Counted from the first letter of the stretch, positions 51,588 through 60,333 are shown. The stretch is 64,000 bases of DNA from Candidatus Woesearchaeota archaeon (GCA_016932315.1 JAFGDD010000004.1:226510-290509), one strand, 5' to 3'. Made by a program: numbers and translations. The notes: generated by a model not told the origin, from the letters alone.

Positions 51588-52223
51588 ATGATCAAGCTAA
51601 TCATTTTTGACCTGGATAACACGCTCTTTGACACTTACGGCCAGCTAGGCAAGAATATTCTTGAGCAAATGATTCACAGGATGAAGAAGGCTGGATTGAA
51701 AAAAGAGCATGAGGAGATTATGCGCGAAAAATATCCTTTTCTGGGCTTCAGGATATTGGCAAGGGAGCTTAAGCTTTCTGCCAAGCTTCAGGAAATAGGT
51801 ATGAGTGTTTACAAGGATATGGACTTGTCAGGCATCAAGCCTTTTGATGACATCCATGTTTTGGATGAACTTGAGCAAAAGAAAGCTCTAGTGACTTCTG
51901 GCACAGAGGAAGTGCAGATAAAAAAAATAAAAATCTTAGGAATACAACATTATTTTCAAGACATGGTCGTGGATAAGTCTGTGAGCTATGAAGGCAGAGT
52001 AAATATTTTTTCAGAGCTGATGAAGAAGTACAAGTTAAAGCCGTCTGAGGTCTTAGTGATAGGTGATCTACCACAGGTGGAGCTGGCAGCAGGTAAAAGC
52101 ATAGGTATGGTGGCTGTACAAATAATAAGGAGAGATAACGTACTGAAAGGTGAAGCAGATTATCGCATCAAAGACTTTTACGAGCTCAAAAGCATTGTTG
52201 AAGAATTAGGGAGGAAGCCCTGA
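51588..52223 (+). CDS. HAD-superfamily hydrolase
   Basis: 211 residues. IIFDLDNTLFDTYGQLGK is HAD motif I with the nucleophile Asp, ALVTSGTEEVQIKKIKILG motif II, the lysine in VVDKSVSYEG motif III, and EVLVIGDLPQVELAAGKSIG motif IV. The helical cap is of type C1. It probably removes phosphate from a small metabolite, perhaps in the hexosamine route given its neighbours. It lies 10 bp after yvcK and shares TGATG with glmS. Confidence 0.87.
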   Translation: MIKLIIFDLDNTLFDTYGQLGKNILEQMIHRMKKAGLKKEHEEIMREKYPFLGFRILARELKLSAKLQEIGMSVYKDMDLSGIKPFDDIHVLDELEQKKALVTSGTEEVQIKKIKILGIQHYFQDMVVDKSVSYEGRVNIFSELMKKYKLKPSEVLVIGDLPQVELAAGKSIGMVAVQIIRRDNVLKGEADYRIKDFYELKSIVEELGRKP

Positions 52224-53959
52224 TGTGCGGCATTGTAGGCATAGCAGCAAAAAAAGAATTTAGCTCAAGCTTTTTGCTTGAAAGGCTTAAGAGATTAGAG
52301 TATAGAGGTTATGATTCTTATGGCTATTATGATACCAAGAACTTGGAGAAGTTTGTGGGTGAGGTTGTTGTGACAGGAGACAACCACACCAAGCTAGGAG
52401 TGGCTCACACCAGATGGGCGACTCATGGAGGGGTGACTGTTGAGAATGCCCACCCTCATGTATCTTGTGATGGAAGAATAATCATTGTGCACAACGGCAT
52501 TATTGAGAACTTTGCAGAGCTTAAAAAAGAGCTGATAATCCAGGGTCATAGGTTCTCTTCACAAACAGACTCTGAGGTTATTGCTCATTATTTTGAGAGT
52601 AAGCTGAAGCACAAGGACATCAAACAGGTAATGGTTGAGTTCTTCAGACAAGCTCAGGGAACATTTGCAGTGCTCGTAATGATTAAGGGCGATGAAAAGC
52701 TTTATGCCCTGAAAAAAGATTCTCCCATGGTTCTCGGCTTATGCAAGGGCATGAACATGCTCGCATCTGACATTTATGCATTCTCAGACCTGACAGACAA
52801 GGCTGTTTTCTTTGAGAACAATGAGTTTGCCATTATCACAGAAAGCAGCTGGAAGTTTTTTGACAAGAACGGCAAAGCAATAAATAAGAGCATAAAAAAG
52901 ATTGAATGGGAAAATGAAGAAAAGGAAAGGGCAAAGAAGAAGGATTACAAGCACTTCATGCTTAAAGAGATAGAGGATGAGCCTGGCGTTGTGAAGCGAA
53001 TGCTTTTCTCAATGGATAATGAGCAGAAGCAGGTTTTTAACAAGGTTATCAAGCTAATAAAATCCTCTAAAAAGATTGTTTTTGCAGCCTGCGGCACCTC
53101 ATACCATGCATCACTGCTCGGAGCTTACTACCTGCACCAGGTCGGAGTCGAAGCCCAAACCCTTATTGCTTCTGAGTTCAAGCACTACGCCAACATTGAC
53201 AAGGATACCTTGGTTATTGCCATCAGCCAGAGCGGGGAAACCATGGATGTGATTGACGCCCTAAAATACGCACAGGAGAAGAAAGCAAGGATAATCAGCA
53301 TTGTCAATGTGCTTTACTCCTCTATCCAGAGGATGAGCGAGTTAAGCATTAATATACTTGCAGGACAGGAAAGAGCAGTTCCCAGCACCAAGGCTTTTGT
53401 GAACCAGGCAACCCTGCTGCTCAGGATTTGCCAGGAATTAGGCTACAAAGTCAACCTTTCCAACCTTGCTGACAAGATAAAAGCATTGCTAGAGCAGAAA
53501 GAAGATATTAAGAAGCTTGCTGAGCAGATAGCAGAATCAAAGGATGCTTATATTATTGGAAGAGGGCTTACTTATCCTGTTGCAAGGGAAATCGCGCTGA
53601 AGATAAAAGAGACTGCCTATATTCACGCAGAAGGCATGATGGGCGGAGAATTAAAGCACGGCACCATAGCATTAATAGAGGAAGGAACGCCTGTGATAAG
53701 CCTGGTGAACATTAATGACCCTGACATAATCTCTAACACCAAGGAAGTAGAAGCAAGAGGAGCAGGCGTAATCATGATAACGAATAACCCTGCCCTGAGA
53801 AAAGAGAAAAACACTGTTTACATCCATACTGATAACGACGGAAAGTTTGGAATACTCGCAGCAATCGCAGGTCAGCTAATAACTTATTACGCAGCAGATT
53901 ACCTAGGAAGGCCGATAGACAAGCCCAGGAACCTAGCCAAGAGCGTGACTGTGAAATGA
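52223..53959 (+). CDS. glmS: Glutamine-fructose-6-phosphate aminotransferase
   Basis: 578 residues. It makes glucosamine-6-phosphate, the first step to UDP-GlcNAc. The N-terminal amidotransferase domain begins MCGIVGIAAKKEF with the catalytic Cys2, plus RLEYRGYDSYGY and HTRWATHGGVTVENAHPH. Two SIS domains follow (ACGTSYHASLLGAYYL, SQSGETMDVIDALKYA, KELAYIHAE-like ETAYIHAEGMMGGELKHG), ending DKPRNLAKSVTVK. Length is near 600 as expected. It is coupled to the HAD gene and third in the yvcK operon. Confidence 0.96.
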   Translation: MCGIVGIAAKKEFSSSFLLERLKRLEYRGYDSYGYYDTKNLEKFVGEVVVTGDNHTKLGVAHTRWATHGGVTVENAHPHVSCDGRIIIVHNGIIENFAELKKELIIQGHRFSSQTDSEVIAHYFESKLKHKDIKQVMVEFFRQAQGTFAVLVMIKGDEKLYALKKDSPMVLGLCKGMNMLASDIYAFSDLTDKAVFFENNEFAIITESSWKFFDKNGKAINKSIKKIEWENEEKERAKKKDYKHFMLKEIEDEPGVVKRMLFSMDNEQKQVFNKVIKLIKSSKKIVFAACGTSYHASLLGAYYLHQVGVEAQTLIASEFKHYANIDKDTLVIAISQSGETMDVIDALKYAQEKKARIISIVNVLYSSIQRMSELSINILAGQERAVPSTKAFVNQATLLLRICQELGYKVNLSNLADKIKALLEQKEDIKKLAEQIAESKDAYIIGRGLTYPVAREIALKIKETAYIHAEGMMGGELKHGTIALIEEGTPVISLVNINDPDIISNTKEVEARGAGVIMITNNPALRKEKNTVYIHTDNDGKFGILAAIAGQLITYYAADYLGRPIDKPRNLAKSVTVK

Positions 53960-53973
53960 GCAATGAAAAACTT

Positions 53974-54399
53974 TTATTTTGAAGACCTGACTTCTTTTGC
54001 AGCGATGCAATAATCGCCGAGCAGGCTTGAATTCTTAAAAGTCAGTTGATAGTTCTTGCCTTTTTCAAGTTTAGGAATGACTGTGTTCATAAACAGCTTT
54101 TTATCCAGTACTGAAAGGGCGTCGTAAAACTTTACTGTCTTGCCTTTTTTTGTCTTGAAAACTCCATAGTACAATATTCCCTTAGTCTGCATCATCCATC
54201 CATAATCCTTTTTTTCAAGCCTTGCCTCTATTGTCTGCTTAGGTGCATTATCAATCGCTTCGAGGCCCGCCCTTAATCCAACTGCGGGGGCGTACAAGCC
54301 CAAGGTTACAGTAGCGTATGCTACTAAGAGAGTTGTACTAACAACTAAATAGTCCTTTGTTGTTTCCCATGCTGATTTTATTTTTTCGTTTATACTCAT
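53974..54399 (-). CDS. Single-pass membrane protein of unknown function
   Basis: 141 residues. MSINEKIKSAWETTKDYL leads into one membrane helix (VVSTTLLVAYATVTLGLYA). The remainder (GLRAGLEAIDNAPKQTIEAR, KGKTVKFYDALSVLDKK, KGKNYQLTFKNSSLLGDY) is likely a beta-rich domain on the far side. AAAGGTGATG precedes the chosen ATG at 54399. No family is recognised. It converges with glmS. Confidence 0.65.
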   Translation of the reverse strand: MSINEKIKSAWETTKDYLVVSTTLLVAYATVTLGLYAPAVGLRAGLEAIDNAPKQTIEARLEKKDYGWMMQTKGILYYGVFKTKKGKTVKFYDALSVLDKKLFMNTVIPKLEKGKNYQLTFKNSSLLGDYCIAAKEVRSSK

Positions 54400-54520
54400 T
54401 ATCATCACCTTTTGCAAGCTTTTTACTAGATATATGTTATCTTAAATATTAAAAACTTATTATGATAAATTTTGTCAAATTAAGAAAAATATATAAATAA
54501 TTAACAATAAGTACTGTTTT

Positions 54521-55495
54521 GTGAATAAAATTATCACTAAGAAAGATGAGCGCATCCTCGCAGAGCTCGATAATAATTCAAGACAAACGGATTCGCAGAT
54601 AGCCAAGAAAACAGGCCTTAGCAAGCAGGTGGCTAATTACAGGATTAGTAAATTGATTAAAAGAGGAATAATATCAGACTTTTATACAACATTAGACGTT
54701 GCAAAACTAGGATTTAATTCATATTATGTATTTCTTCAGCTTGAGAACATTAACAAGGAAAAAGAAGAAGAATTGATAGCCCGAATAAAAGCACTTGATT
54801 TTGTCGGTTGGCTAATAACAGGAGTTGGTAAATGGGACGCCTGTCTATTATTATTTTCTGCTTCGCTCGAGCAGTTTGATAGCCAACTTGGGAGAATAAC
54901 CAACCTGTGCGGAGGTCATCTTTATGATTATAACTTCATAATCTTGATTAGCAGCGAGCACATAAGCTACAAATTTGTTGGGCACAAAGAATTTACAAAA
55001 ATAAAACAAGAAGAAAGAAAAGAGAAAATCGCGGTGGACAAGACAGATCTGACAATCTTGAAAGAAATAGCTCCTGACGCAAGGATCAGCTTGACTGACA
55101 TTCAGAAAAAGACCAAGATACCAATACACACAGCAGCTTACAGGATAAAACAGCTTGAAAAGCAAAAAATAATCTTGGGCTACAAGCCGAAGCTGGACGT
55201 TGAAAAACTCGGCCATCAATGGCACCTGCTACTGTTAAAATTCCAGAGCGTGCCTGAAAAGAGGAAGAACGAGTTCATTTCTTTCTGCGAAAACCATAAA
55301 AGCATCTACTATATTACAAGAACGATAGGGCTTTACAATCTAATGCTTGATGTGCATGTTAAGAGTAACGATGATTTTCGAGAATTAATCCAAGAATTAA
55401 GAGATAAGTTCTCTGATGTGATAAAGCTTTATGAGTCAATAGTTGTTTTCAAGGAGCACAAGATAAGCTATTACCCAGAGGAACTGATGAAATAA
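54521..55495 (+). CDS. Double Lrp/AsnC-type transcriptional regulator
   Basis: 324 residues in two Lrp units: ILAELDNNSRQTDSQIAKKTG-LSKQVANYRI, and ILKEIAPDARISLTDIQKKTK-IPIHTAAYRI, each with a sensor region (YYVFLQLENINKEKEEELIA; WHLLLLKFQSVPEKRKNEF). The GTG start at 54521 lies about 28 bp from ATATATAAATAA, implying leaderless translation. It is the third of its kind in the window, and its stop abuts the RelE-like gene stop. Confidence 0.85.
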   Translation: MNKIITKKDERILAELDNNSRQTDSQIAKKTGLSKQVANYRISKLIKRGIISDFYTTLDVAKLGFNSYYVFLQLENINKEKEEELIARIKALDFVGWLITGVGKWDACLLLFSASLEQFDSQLGRITNLCGGHLYDYNFIILISSEHISYKFVGHKEFTKIKQEERKEKIAVDKTDLTILKEIAPDARISLTDIQKKTKIPIHTAAYRIKQLEKQKIILGYKPKLDVEKLGHQWHLLLLKFQSVPEKRKNEFISFCENHKSIYYITRTIGLYNLMLDVHVKSNDDFRELIQELRDKFSDVIKLYESIVVFKEHKISYYPEELMK

Positions 55496-55496
55496 A

Positions 55497-55853
55497 CTAG
55501 TGTTTTTTATAGCCGAACCTCTTATTGTATTTCTTGTGGTCAAGGATTTCTATGATGAAAGCTATTATAATGATTTCTGCCTTATCCTCATTAAGCGTAT
55601 AAAGAAGCCTCCAGAAACACGGAAGCTCAACTTTCAATAAGCTAGTGAGATTGTATTTTAGCCGGTATTCTCTAGGAATCAAGCTTTTTGGTATTATGTC
55701 CCCGTAAAAAATATTTGAGCGGATAATATCAAGCTTTTTTTCAATAGCGTCAAAAAGCATCCTATCAACTTTATTTTGATGCGCATTTTCCTTTAACTTA
55801 TCATACACTTTTTGTGCATCTTTTGAAAATATCACCTCTACTTTTTTGTTCAT
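55497..55853 (-). CDS. Orphan RelE-like toxin
   Basis: 118 residues. VEVIFSKDAQKVYDKLKENA, IPKSLIPREYRLKYNLTSLL, WRLLYTLNEDKAEIIIIAFI and ILDHKKYNKRFGYK trace a RelE/YoeB-type fold with several arginines in the usual strand. No small antitoxin frame lies directly up- or downstream; the winged-helix gene at 55928 is on the same strand 75 bp upstream and could serve, but does not resemble known antitoxins. Confidence 0.7.
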   Translation of the reverse strand: MNKKVEVIFSKDAQKVYDKLKENAHQNKVDRMLFDAIEKKLDIIRSNIFYGDIIPKSLIPREYRLKYNLTSLLKVELPCFWRLLYTLNEDKAEIIIIAFIIEILDHKKYNKRFGYKKH

Positions 55854-55927
55854 CTGTTAAGAAAAAATTTAACTGTTTATATAATGCTATGATAAATTTT
55901 CGGAAAGATTCTATGAAAATAGGATAA

Positions 55928-56212
55928 TTAATGATTGGTTCCTTCAGCAATGGCTTTCCTTAGCTTTGGGCTGTCATTAACAATCCACAACATTCCCCTA
56001 GAATTAAAGGCAATCTTGTTGCTCCTGTCAAGATAATCAACGATGTTCATTAGAGTGTTGTGGTTCACCTTCTTAGGAAGCATCCTCTTCAGTTCAGCAG
56101 GCTTCAAGATGCGGTCTGCATTATCTTTAAGAACATCTTCTACCATCAGGATAGTCTTAAGATTAGGAGAATGAGGATAGGACTTGCTGCCTTTCCTTTT
56201 TGTTTTAGCCAT
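55928..56212 (-). CDS. Small winged-helix protein
   Basis: 94 residues. A basic tail at the N-terminus (MAKTKRKGSKSYPHSPN) and the winged-helix body TILMVEDVLKDNADRILKPA, ELKRMLPKKVNHNTLMNIVD-YLDRSNKIAFNSRGMLW. The promoter carries two perfect palindromes (56227-56242 and 56250-56261), so self-control is likely. The start MAKTK is preferred to three extra codons upstream. Confidence 0.78.
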   Translation of the reverse strand: MAKTKRKGSKSYPHSPNLKTILMVEDVLKDNADRILKPAELKRMLPKKVNHNTLMNIVDYLDRSNKIAFNSRGMLWIVNDSPKLRKAIAEGTNH

Positions 56213-56226
56213 ATTAATCACAAATA

Positions 56227-56261
56227 GTTATTAATTAATAACAAATAGATACTAATTAGTA
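56227..56261. promoter_or_regulatory. Twin palindromes over the winged-helix gene promoter
   Basis: GTTATTAATTAATAAC (56227-56242) and TACTAATTAGTA (56250-56261) are perfect palindromes. The coding-strand TATA (ATATTTAAATAC, about 56258-56270) overlaps the second, and the expected start overlaps the first. Confidence 0.55.
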
Positions 56262-56377
56262 TTTAAATATTTTGGTTGATTTTCTCTAATTTTTCAGCCA
56301 ATGAAACAAAAACATTTTTATATTCCGGATTTCAATTTGTTTTTTATTCATTTAATATTCATAACGGAGGGAGCATC

Positions 56378-56722
56378 ATGGGATTTTTAGGGTTTGGAAA
56401 AAAAACAAATGCGCAAAAGAAGGAGCAATTAGTTAGAGAAAAAAAAGAATTAGCTGATCAGAGTGAACCAGTTCGTCAGCTAAGAACAAGACAAGAGCTC
56501 ATAGCTGCTGACAAGCGCAGGCAACTGGATAACTTGCGCCAAAAACTAGATGCTAATCCTGTTCAGAAAAGCCTTCAGACTGAGGCGCAGCTAGATGCTT
56601 TGTATAATCAAGTAAAGGAGTGTGATGACTTGTTATCTGATTATGATTCCCAAATACTTGCTTTTGACAAGAAAATCAAGAAAAAACAAAATCAAATTTC
56701 TGAACTAGATAAAATAAAGTAG
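56378..56722 (+). CDS. Small coiled-coil protein
   Basis: 114 residues with start MGFLGFGKKTNAQKKEQLV. The opening recalls MGLFGKKKELPF of 22626. The body is one long charged helix with heptads (LVREKKELADQSEPVRQLRT, LDALYNQVKECDDLLSDYDS, AFDKKIKKKQNQISELDKI). An in-frame stretch from 56276 is not used because CGGAGGGAG sits seven bases before ATG 56378. The role is unknown; possibly membrane-peripheral through the short hydrophobic head. Confidence 0.7.
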   Translation: MGFLGFGKKTNAQKKEQLVREKKELADQSEPVRQLRTRQELIAADKRRQLDNLRQKLDANPVQKSLQTEAQLDALYNQVKECDDLLSDYDSQILAFDKKIKKKQNQISELDKIK

Positions 56723-56808
56723 TGAGCTGTTTTATAATTAACACCTTTCCTTTATTAGCCTGTAATTCTCAATTAACTTTTTATACTGTTATAGATTATT
56801 CTTTCTGA

Positions 56809-57921
56809 ATGAAGCAAGAACTAACCTCACTAGATCTTTACTATCTAGTCAAAGAACTCCAAGATTTAGTTGGCGCTAGAGTCGATAAGTTCTACGAGCA
56901 GAGCGAAGACAAGAAAGAATTCTTGTTCGTCTTCCACAAGACAGGACCTGGCAAGATGATGCTCAGGATTAAGCTTCCAAGCCTTGCTTACATCACTGAT
57001 TTCAAGCAGACCTTCCCGGACACTCCTCCTGGCTTTTGCATGTTTTTAAGAAAGCACTTGGGAAGCGGAAGAATAAAGGAAGTCAGGCAGAAAGGCTTTG
57101 ACAGGATTCTTGAGATTGTTTTTGACACCAAAGAAGGCAGCAGGATACTGATATGCGAGCTTTTTAGTAAGGGCAACATGGTGCTGGTTGATGAGGATTA
57201 TAAGATTAAAGGGCTTCTCGAATCCCAGAACTGGGAAGCTAGAACTGTAAGGGGCGGCACAAAATATGAGTATCCTCCTGCTCAATTAGTAACTCAGAGC
57301 ATCAACGAGGAGCAGTTTAAGAAAATAATTTCAGAAACAAAAATGGATTTGGCAGTTAAATCATTTGCAGTGGACTTGGGGCTTGGAGGATTATATGCAG
57401 AAGAATTATGCAAAAGAGCAGCCATCTCTAATGATAAGAAAAAGCTTGATGACAAGGAAATAAAAAAGGTTTATGTTGAGATAAAGAAATTATTTGAAGA
57501 AAAAATAAAGGCAAACAAGTTTGGCGATGATATTGTACCGTTTGAATTATTGCTCTCCGAGGGAACTGAGAAAGATTATTATGAAAGCTTTAGCAAGTCA
57601 CTTGATGACCATCTTTCAATAAAGGCTGCTGGCGCTGCAGAGGAAAAAGCAATCAGGGAGAAGCAGGGTAGGCAGGACAAGGTCAGCGTGGTGATTGAGA
57701 AGCAGGAGCAAAGGCTCAAGGAACTTGAGCAGAGCATTGTTGACAATCAGAGAAAAGGAGAGCTTATTTACGAGCATTACCAGGAAATAAAGGAACTGCT
57801 TGATAATATCAACCTTGACAGGAAAAAGATGAGCTGGGAAGAACTGAAGAAGAAATATGCTGGAAATAAGCTAATCAAGGAGATAAATGAGAAGGAAGGA
57901 AAAGTTGTTGTTGAACTCTAA
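56809..57921 (+). CDS. RqcH/NFACT-family protein lacking the NFACT-R domain
   Basis: 370 residues. The NFACT-N part is intact: LTSLDLYYLVKELQDLVGAR, RIKLPSLAYITDFKQTFPDTP-PGFCMFLRKHLGSGRI, DRILEIVFDTKEGSRILICE-LFSKGNMVLVDEDYKI. Helix-hairpin-helix and coiled-coil parts follow, and it ends at EKEGKVVVEL, just where the NFACT-R (RNA-binding) domain starts in full-length proteins of about 650 residues. Such proteins tag stalled nascent chains on split ribosomes. NFACT-R is probably a separate gene elsewhere. No frameshifted remnant is visible downstream. Confidence 0.87.
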   Translation: MKQELTSLDLYYLVKELQDLVGARVDKFYEQSEDKKEFLFVFHKTGPGKMMLRIKLPSLAYITDFKQTFPDTPPGFCMFLRKHLGSGRIKEVRQKGFDRILEIVFDTKEGSRILICELFSKGNMVLVDEDYKIKGLLESQNWEARTVRGGTKYEYPPAQLVTQSINEEQFKKIISETKMDLAVKSFAVDLGLGGLYAEELCKRAAISNDKKKLDDKEIKKVYVEIKKLFEEKIKANKFGDDIVPFELLLSEGTEKDYYESFSKSLDDHLSIKAAGAAEEKAIREKQGRQDKVSVVIEKQEQRLKELEQSIVDNQRKGELIYEHYQEIKELLDNINLDRKKMSWEELKKKYAGNKLIKEINEKEGKVVVEL

Positions 57922-57964
57922 AACGGCGAAATTTTTATATTCTCCAGATAATTCTGTATGATTT

Positions 57965-58387
57965 ATGAGATTCAATAAGCTGGTGCCTGAGCTCTCTGTT
58001 TCAGACATTAAGAAAAGCCTGGAGTTTTATGTTGATTTGTTAGGGTTCAAAGTAGAATATTCTAGGATCGAATCAGGGTTCTTCTTCATTTCATACCAAG
58101 GAAGCCAACTGATGCTTGAGCAGAAGAATAAACAAAATAATGATAATTGGGCGACGGCCAAACTTGAGAAGCCATTCGGAAGAGGGATAAACTTTCAGCT
58201 TGAGGTTAAGAGCATAAAGCCTTTGCTGAAGCGATTGGAAAAGCATAAATACGATTTGTTCTCAGAGCCGAAGGAGAATTGGTATCGCAAGGGAAACGTT
58301 TTGCTTGGCTGCAAGGAATTCCTTGTGCAGGACCCAGATGGTTATTTATTAAGGTTCTCAGAAAGCACAGGAACAAAAAAGAAATAA
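57965..58387 (+). CDS. VOC-family (glyoxalase/bleomycin-resistance-like) protein
   Basis: 140 residues. Two beta-alpha-beta3 modules: VPELSVSDIKKSLEFYVDLL-GFKVEYSR, and GRGINFQLEVKSIKPLLKRL with FLVQDPDGYLLRFSES. LMLEQKN supplies a Glu in the usual metal position, but the first-module histidine is missing, favouring a binding role such as drug sequestration over enzymatic activity. It lies 43 bp after the RqcH-like gene. Confidence 0.82.
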   Translation: MRFNKLVPELSVSDIKKSLEFYVDLLGFKVEYSRIESGFFFISYQGSQLMLEQKNKQNNDNWATAKLEKPFGRGINFQLEVKSIKPLLKRLEKHKYDLFSEPKENWYRKGNVLLGCKEFLVQDPDGYLLRFSESTGTKKK

Positions 58388-58391
58388 TCAG

Positions 58392-58958
58392 TTATTCCCC
58401 TTCAAACTCCACAAGGTTGAATATAGGATAGCCTTTTATCTTTTGCCTGCCTTTAAGCTCAGGCAGCTCCACGACAAAGCAGCACTCAAGCACTTTGCCG
58501 CCCAGCTTCTCAACTAGCTTGATAGCAGCAGCAACGGTCCCGCCAGTCGCAATCAGGTCATCAATTATCAGCACTCTCTGTCCTTTACTTATTGCATCAG
58601 CGTGCATTTCTACTGCGTCCTTGCCGTATTCAAGCTCGTACTCCTCGCGTATGGTCTTGTGCGGAAGCTTGCCAGGCTTTCTTACAGGAACAAATCCTAC
58701 TCCGAGCATATAAGCAAGCACGGATCCGAATATGAATCCTCTGCTCTCAATCGCAACCACAACATCAATCTTCTTGCCCTTGTAGCGCTTGTAAAGCGCA
58801 TCGCAAGTCTTCTTGAAAGCCTTAGGATTCTGCAGAAGAGTAGTGATGTCCCTGAACATTATGCCTTTCTTTGGGAAATTTGGTATGGTGCGAATTGCTT
58901 TCTTTATAATTCTGGTATTATCCACCTCTCTTTCTTCTTGCACCTCTGTCCTAGTCAT
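58392..58958 (-). CDS. apt: Adenine phosphoribosyltransferase
   Basis: 188 residues. IPNFPKKGIMFRDITTLLQN, VVAIESRGFIFGSVLAYMLG-VGFVPVRKPGKLP and the PRPP loop VLIIDDLIATGGTVAAAIKL are diagnostic of Apt, which salvages adenine to AMP. Start at ATG 58958; a TTG six codons upstream is possible. It is 20 bp downstream of 58978-59331 and probably co-transcribed. Confidence 0.94.
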   Translation of the reverse strand: MTRTEVQEEREVDNTRIIKKAIRTIPNFPKKGIMFRDITTLLQNPKAFKKTCDALYKRYKGKKIDVVVAIESRGFIFGSVLAYMLGVGFVPVRKPGKLPHKTIREEYELEYGKDAVEMHADAISKGQRVLIIDDLIATGGTVAAAIKLVEKLGGKVLECCFVVELPELKGRQKIKGYPIFNLVEFEGE

Positions 58959-58977
58959 AGTACTTTTTTCTCTCAAT

Positions 58978-59331
58978 CTAATCCTTTATCTCATTGCCGA
59001 AATAAAATCCCATAAGATATTTGAGAGTGGTGTTATTTCCATTGAATTTGAAGCTTGCTCCTTCTTTCTTGACTTCGCCCCAAAAATATATTCCTATTGG
59101 ATTTGAGGCAAGCTCCTGGTTTCTTCCGATGAATTTCTTGCTGTTATGAAACTTTTCAACTCTTACGTCATATCTCACGCCAGGCGCTTCTCGCATGACA
59201 TGCTGGGTGTATTGGTTCATTTGCTCAACTAAGTCTTCAATGCCTGGCTTGTAGCCAGCAATAATAAGCTCTATCTCAGAGGGCTCGTTTGAATGTATTC
59301 TTAATTCGTGAAGTTCATTAAGGTTCTTCAT
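58978..59331 (-). CDS. Unknown 117-residue protein upstream of apt
   Basis: A mixed alpha/beta protein: LNELHELRIHSNEPSEIELI, IAGYKPGIEDLVEQMNQYTQ and a C-terminal beta part (GIYFWGEVKKEGASFKFNGN). No cysteine or catalytic motif. ATG 59331 is preceded by TAGGGGG; another ATG two codons earlier could be used. The family is not recognised. Confidence 0.7.
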   Translation of the reverse strand: MKNLNELHELRIHSNEPSEIELIIAGYKPGIEDLVEQMNQYTQHVMREAPGVRYDVRVEKFHNSKKFIGRNQELASNPIGIYFWGEVKKEGASFKFNGNNTTLKYLMGFYFGNEIKD

Positions 59332-59444
59332 AGGCATCCCCCTACTTTTTTTGACAGTGAAGATACATTGAGATTATTAAATCTTTTTATTTAAACCAAC
59401 ATATTAGAACAAGCTTTATTAACAGATATCAATTACAACTGCTT

Positions 59445-60320
59445 ATGAATGATTTCCTTGAAAGGTACAAGCAGCTCGGAGAAGAATTTATTCCTGAGAA
59501 TGTTAAGCAGAAGCCTGCAATACGGGTTAACACTCTCAAGATAAAGGATGCAGAGCTGATGGAGAGGTTGAATGCAAAGCTAACCAAGATTTCTTTTTTG
59601 CAGCACGGCTATTATTATGAATCTGAGTTCTCAATGGGTGCAACGCCGGAATATCTTCAAGGCTATTGCTACCTTCAGGAAGCAGCCAGCCAGCTGCCAG
59701 CAGAAATTCTCGATCCTGGAGAGAATGATTTGGTGCTTGACATGTGCGCAGCGCCAGGCAGCAAAACAACACAGTTAGCCATGATGATGAATAACAAGGG
59801 AAAAATAATTGCTCTTGACGCTAACAATCCAAGGCTTCCAAGCCTGCAGAACAACCTTGAAAGATGCGGCGTGATGAACACTATTGTTTACAAGAAGGAT
59901 GCCCGCTACGCAGAAGACTTGAAGCTGGTGTTTGACAAGATACTCCTTGATGCTCCTTGCTCAGGCAACTTTGCGAATGACAAGGAATGGCTTGAGGAAA
60001 GAAAAGTTGAAGACTTAAAGCTCATCTCAAAAACCCAGAAGCAAATACTGGAAACAGCATTCCACATCCTCAAGCCTAACGGAATAATAGTATATTCGAC
60101 TTGCTCATTAGAGCCAGAAGAAGACGAGCTTGTAATCAATGATTTCCTTGAGAAAAACCCGACTGCAGCGCTGGAGAAGATAAGCGCCAGGATCGGCGAT
60201 AATGGCTTGACTAATGTTTTCGGCAAAGAGCTAAACCCGGAAATCGCAAAGTGCAAAAGGCTCTGGCCTCACAAGACAGGAACACAAGGGTTCTTCCTGG
60301 CGAAGATAAGAAAGAAATAA
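59445..60320 (+). CDS. RsmB/NOP2/Sun-family RNA m5C methyltransferase
   Basis: 291 residues. Motif I is VLDMCAAPGSKTTQLAMM, then IIALDANNPRLPSLQNNLER, KILLDAPCSGNFANDKEW with one active cysteine and VYSTCSLEPEEDELVINDFL with the second. The two-cysteine pattern makes 5-methylcytosine in rRNA or tRNA. No PUA domain is attached, so the target could be either. TATA-like TTTATTAAC lies about 30 bp upstream. Confidence 0.92.
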   Translation: MNDFLERYKQLGEEFIPENVKQKPAIRVNTLKIKDAELMERLNAKLTKISFLQHGYYYESEFSMGATPEYLQGYCYLQEAASQLPAEILDPGENDLVLDMCAAPGSKTTQLAMMMNNKGKIIALDANNPRLPSLQNNLERCGVMNTIVYKKDARYAEDLKLVFDKILLDAPCSGNFANDKEWLEERKVEDLKLISKTQKQILETAFHILKPNGIIVYSTCSLEPEEDELVINDFLEKNPTAALEKISARIGDNGLTNVFGKELNPEIAKCKRLWPHKTGTQGFFLAKIRKK

Positions 60321-60333
60321 TTTATCAACTCTC

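Noticed and set aside
56276..56377. N-terminal extension of the coiled-coil protein
   Set aside because: Promoter-like DNA; a strong ribosome site lies before ATG 56378.
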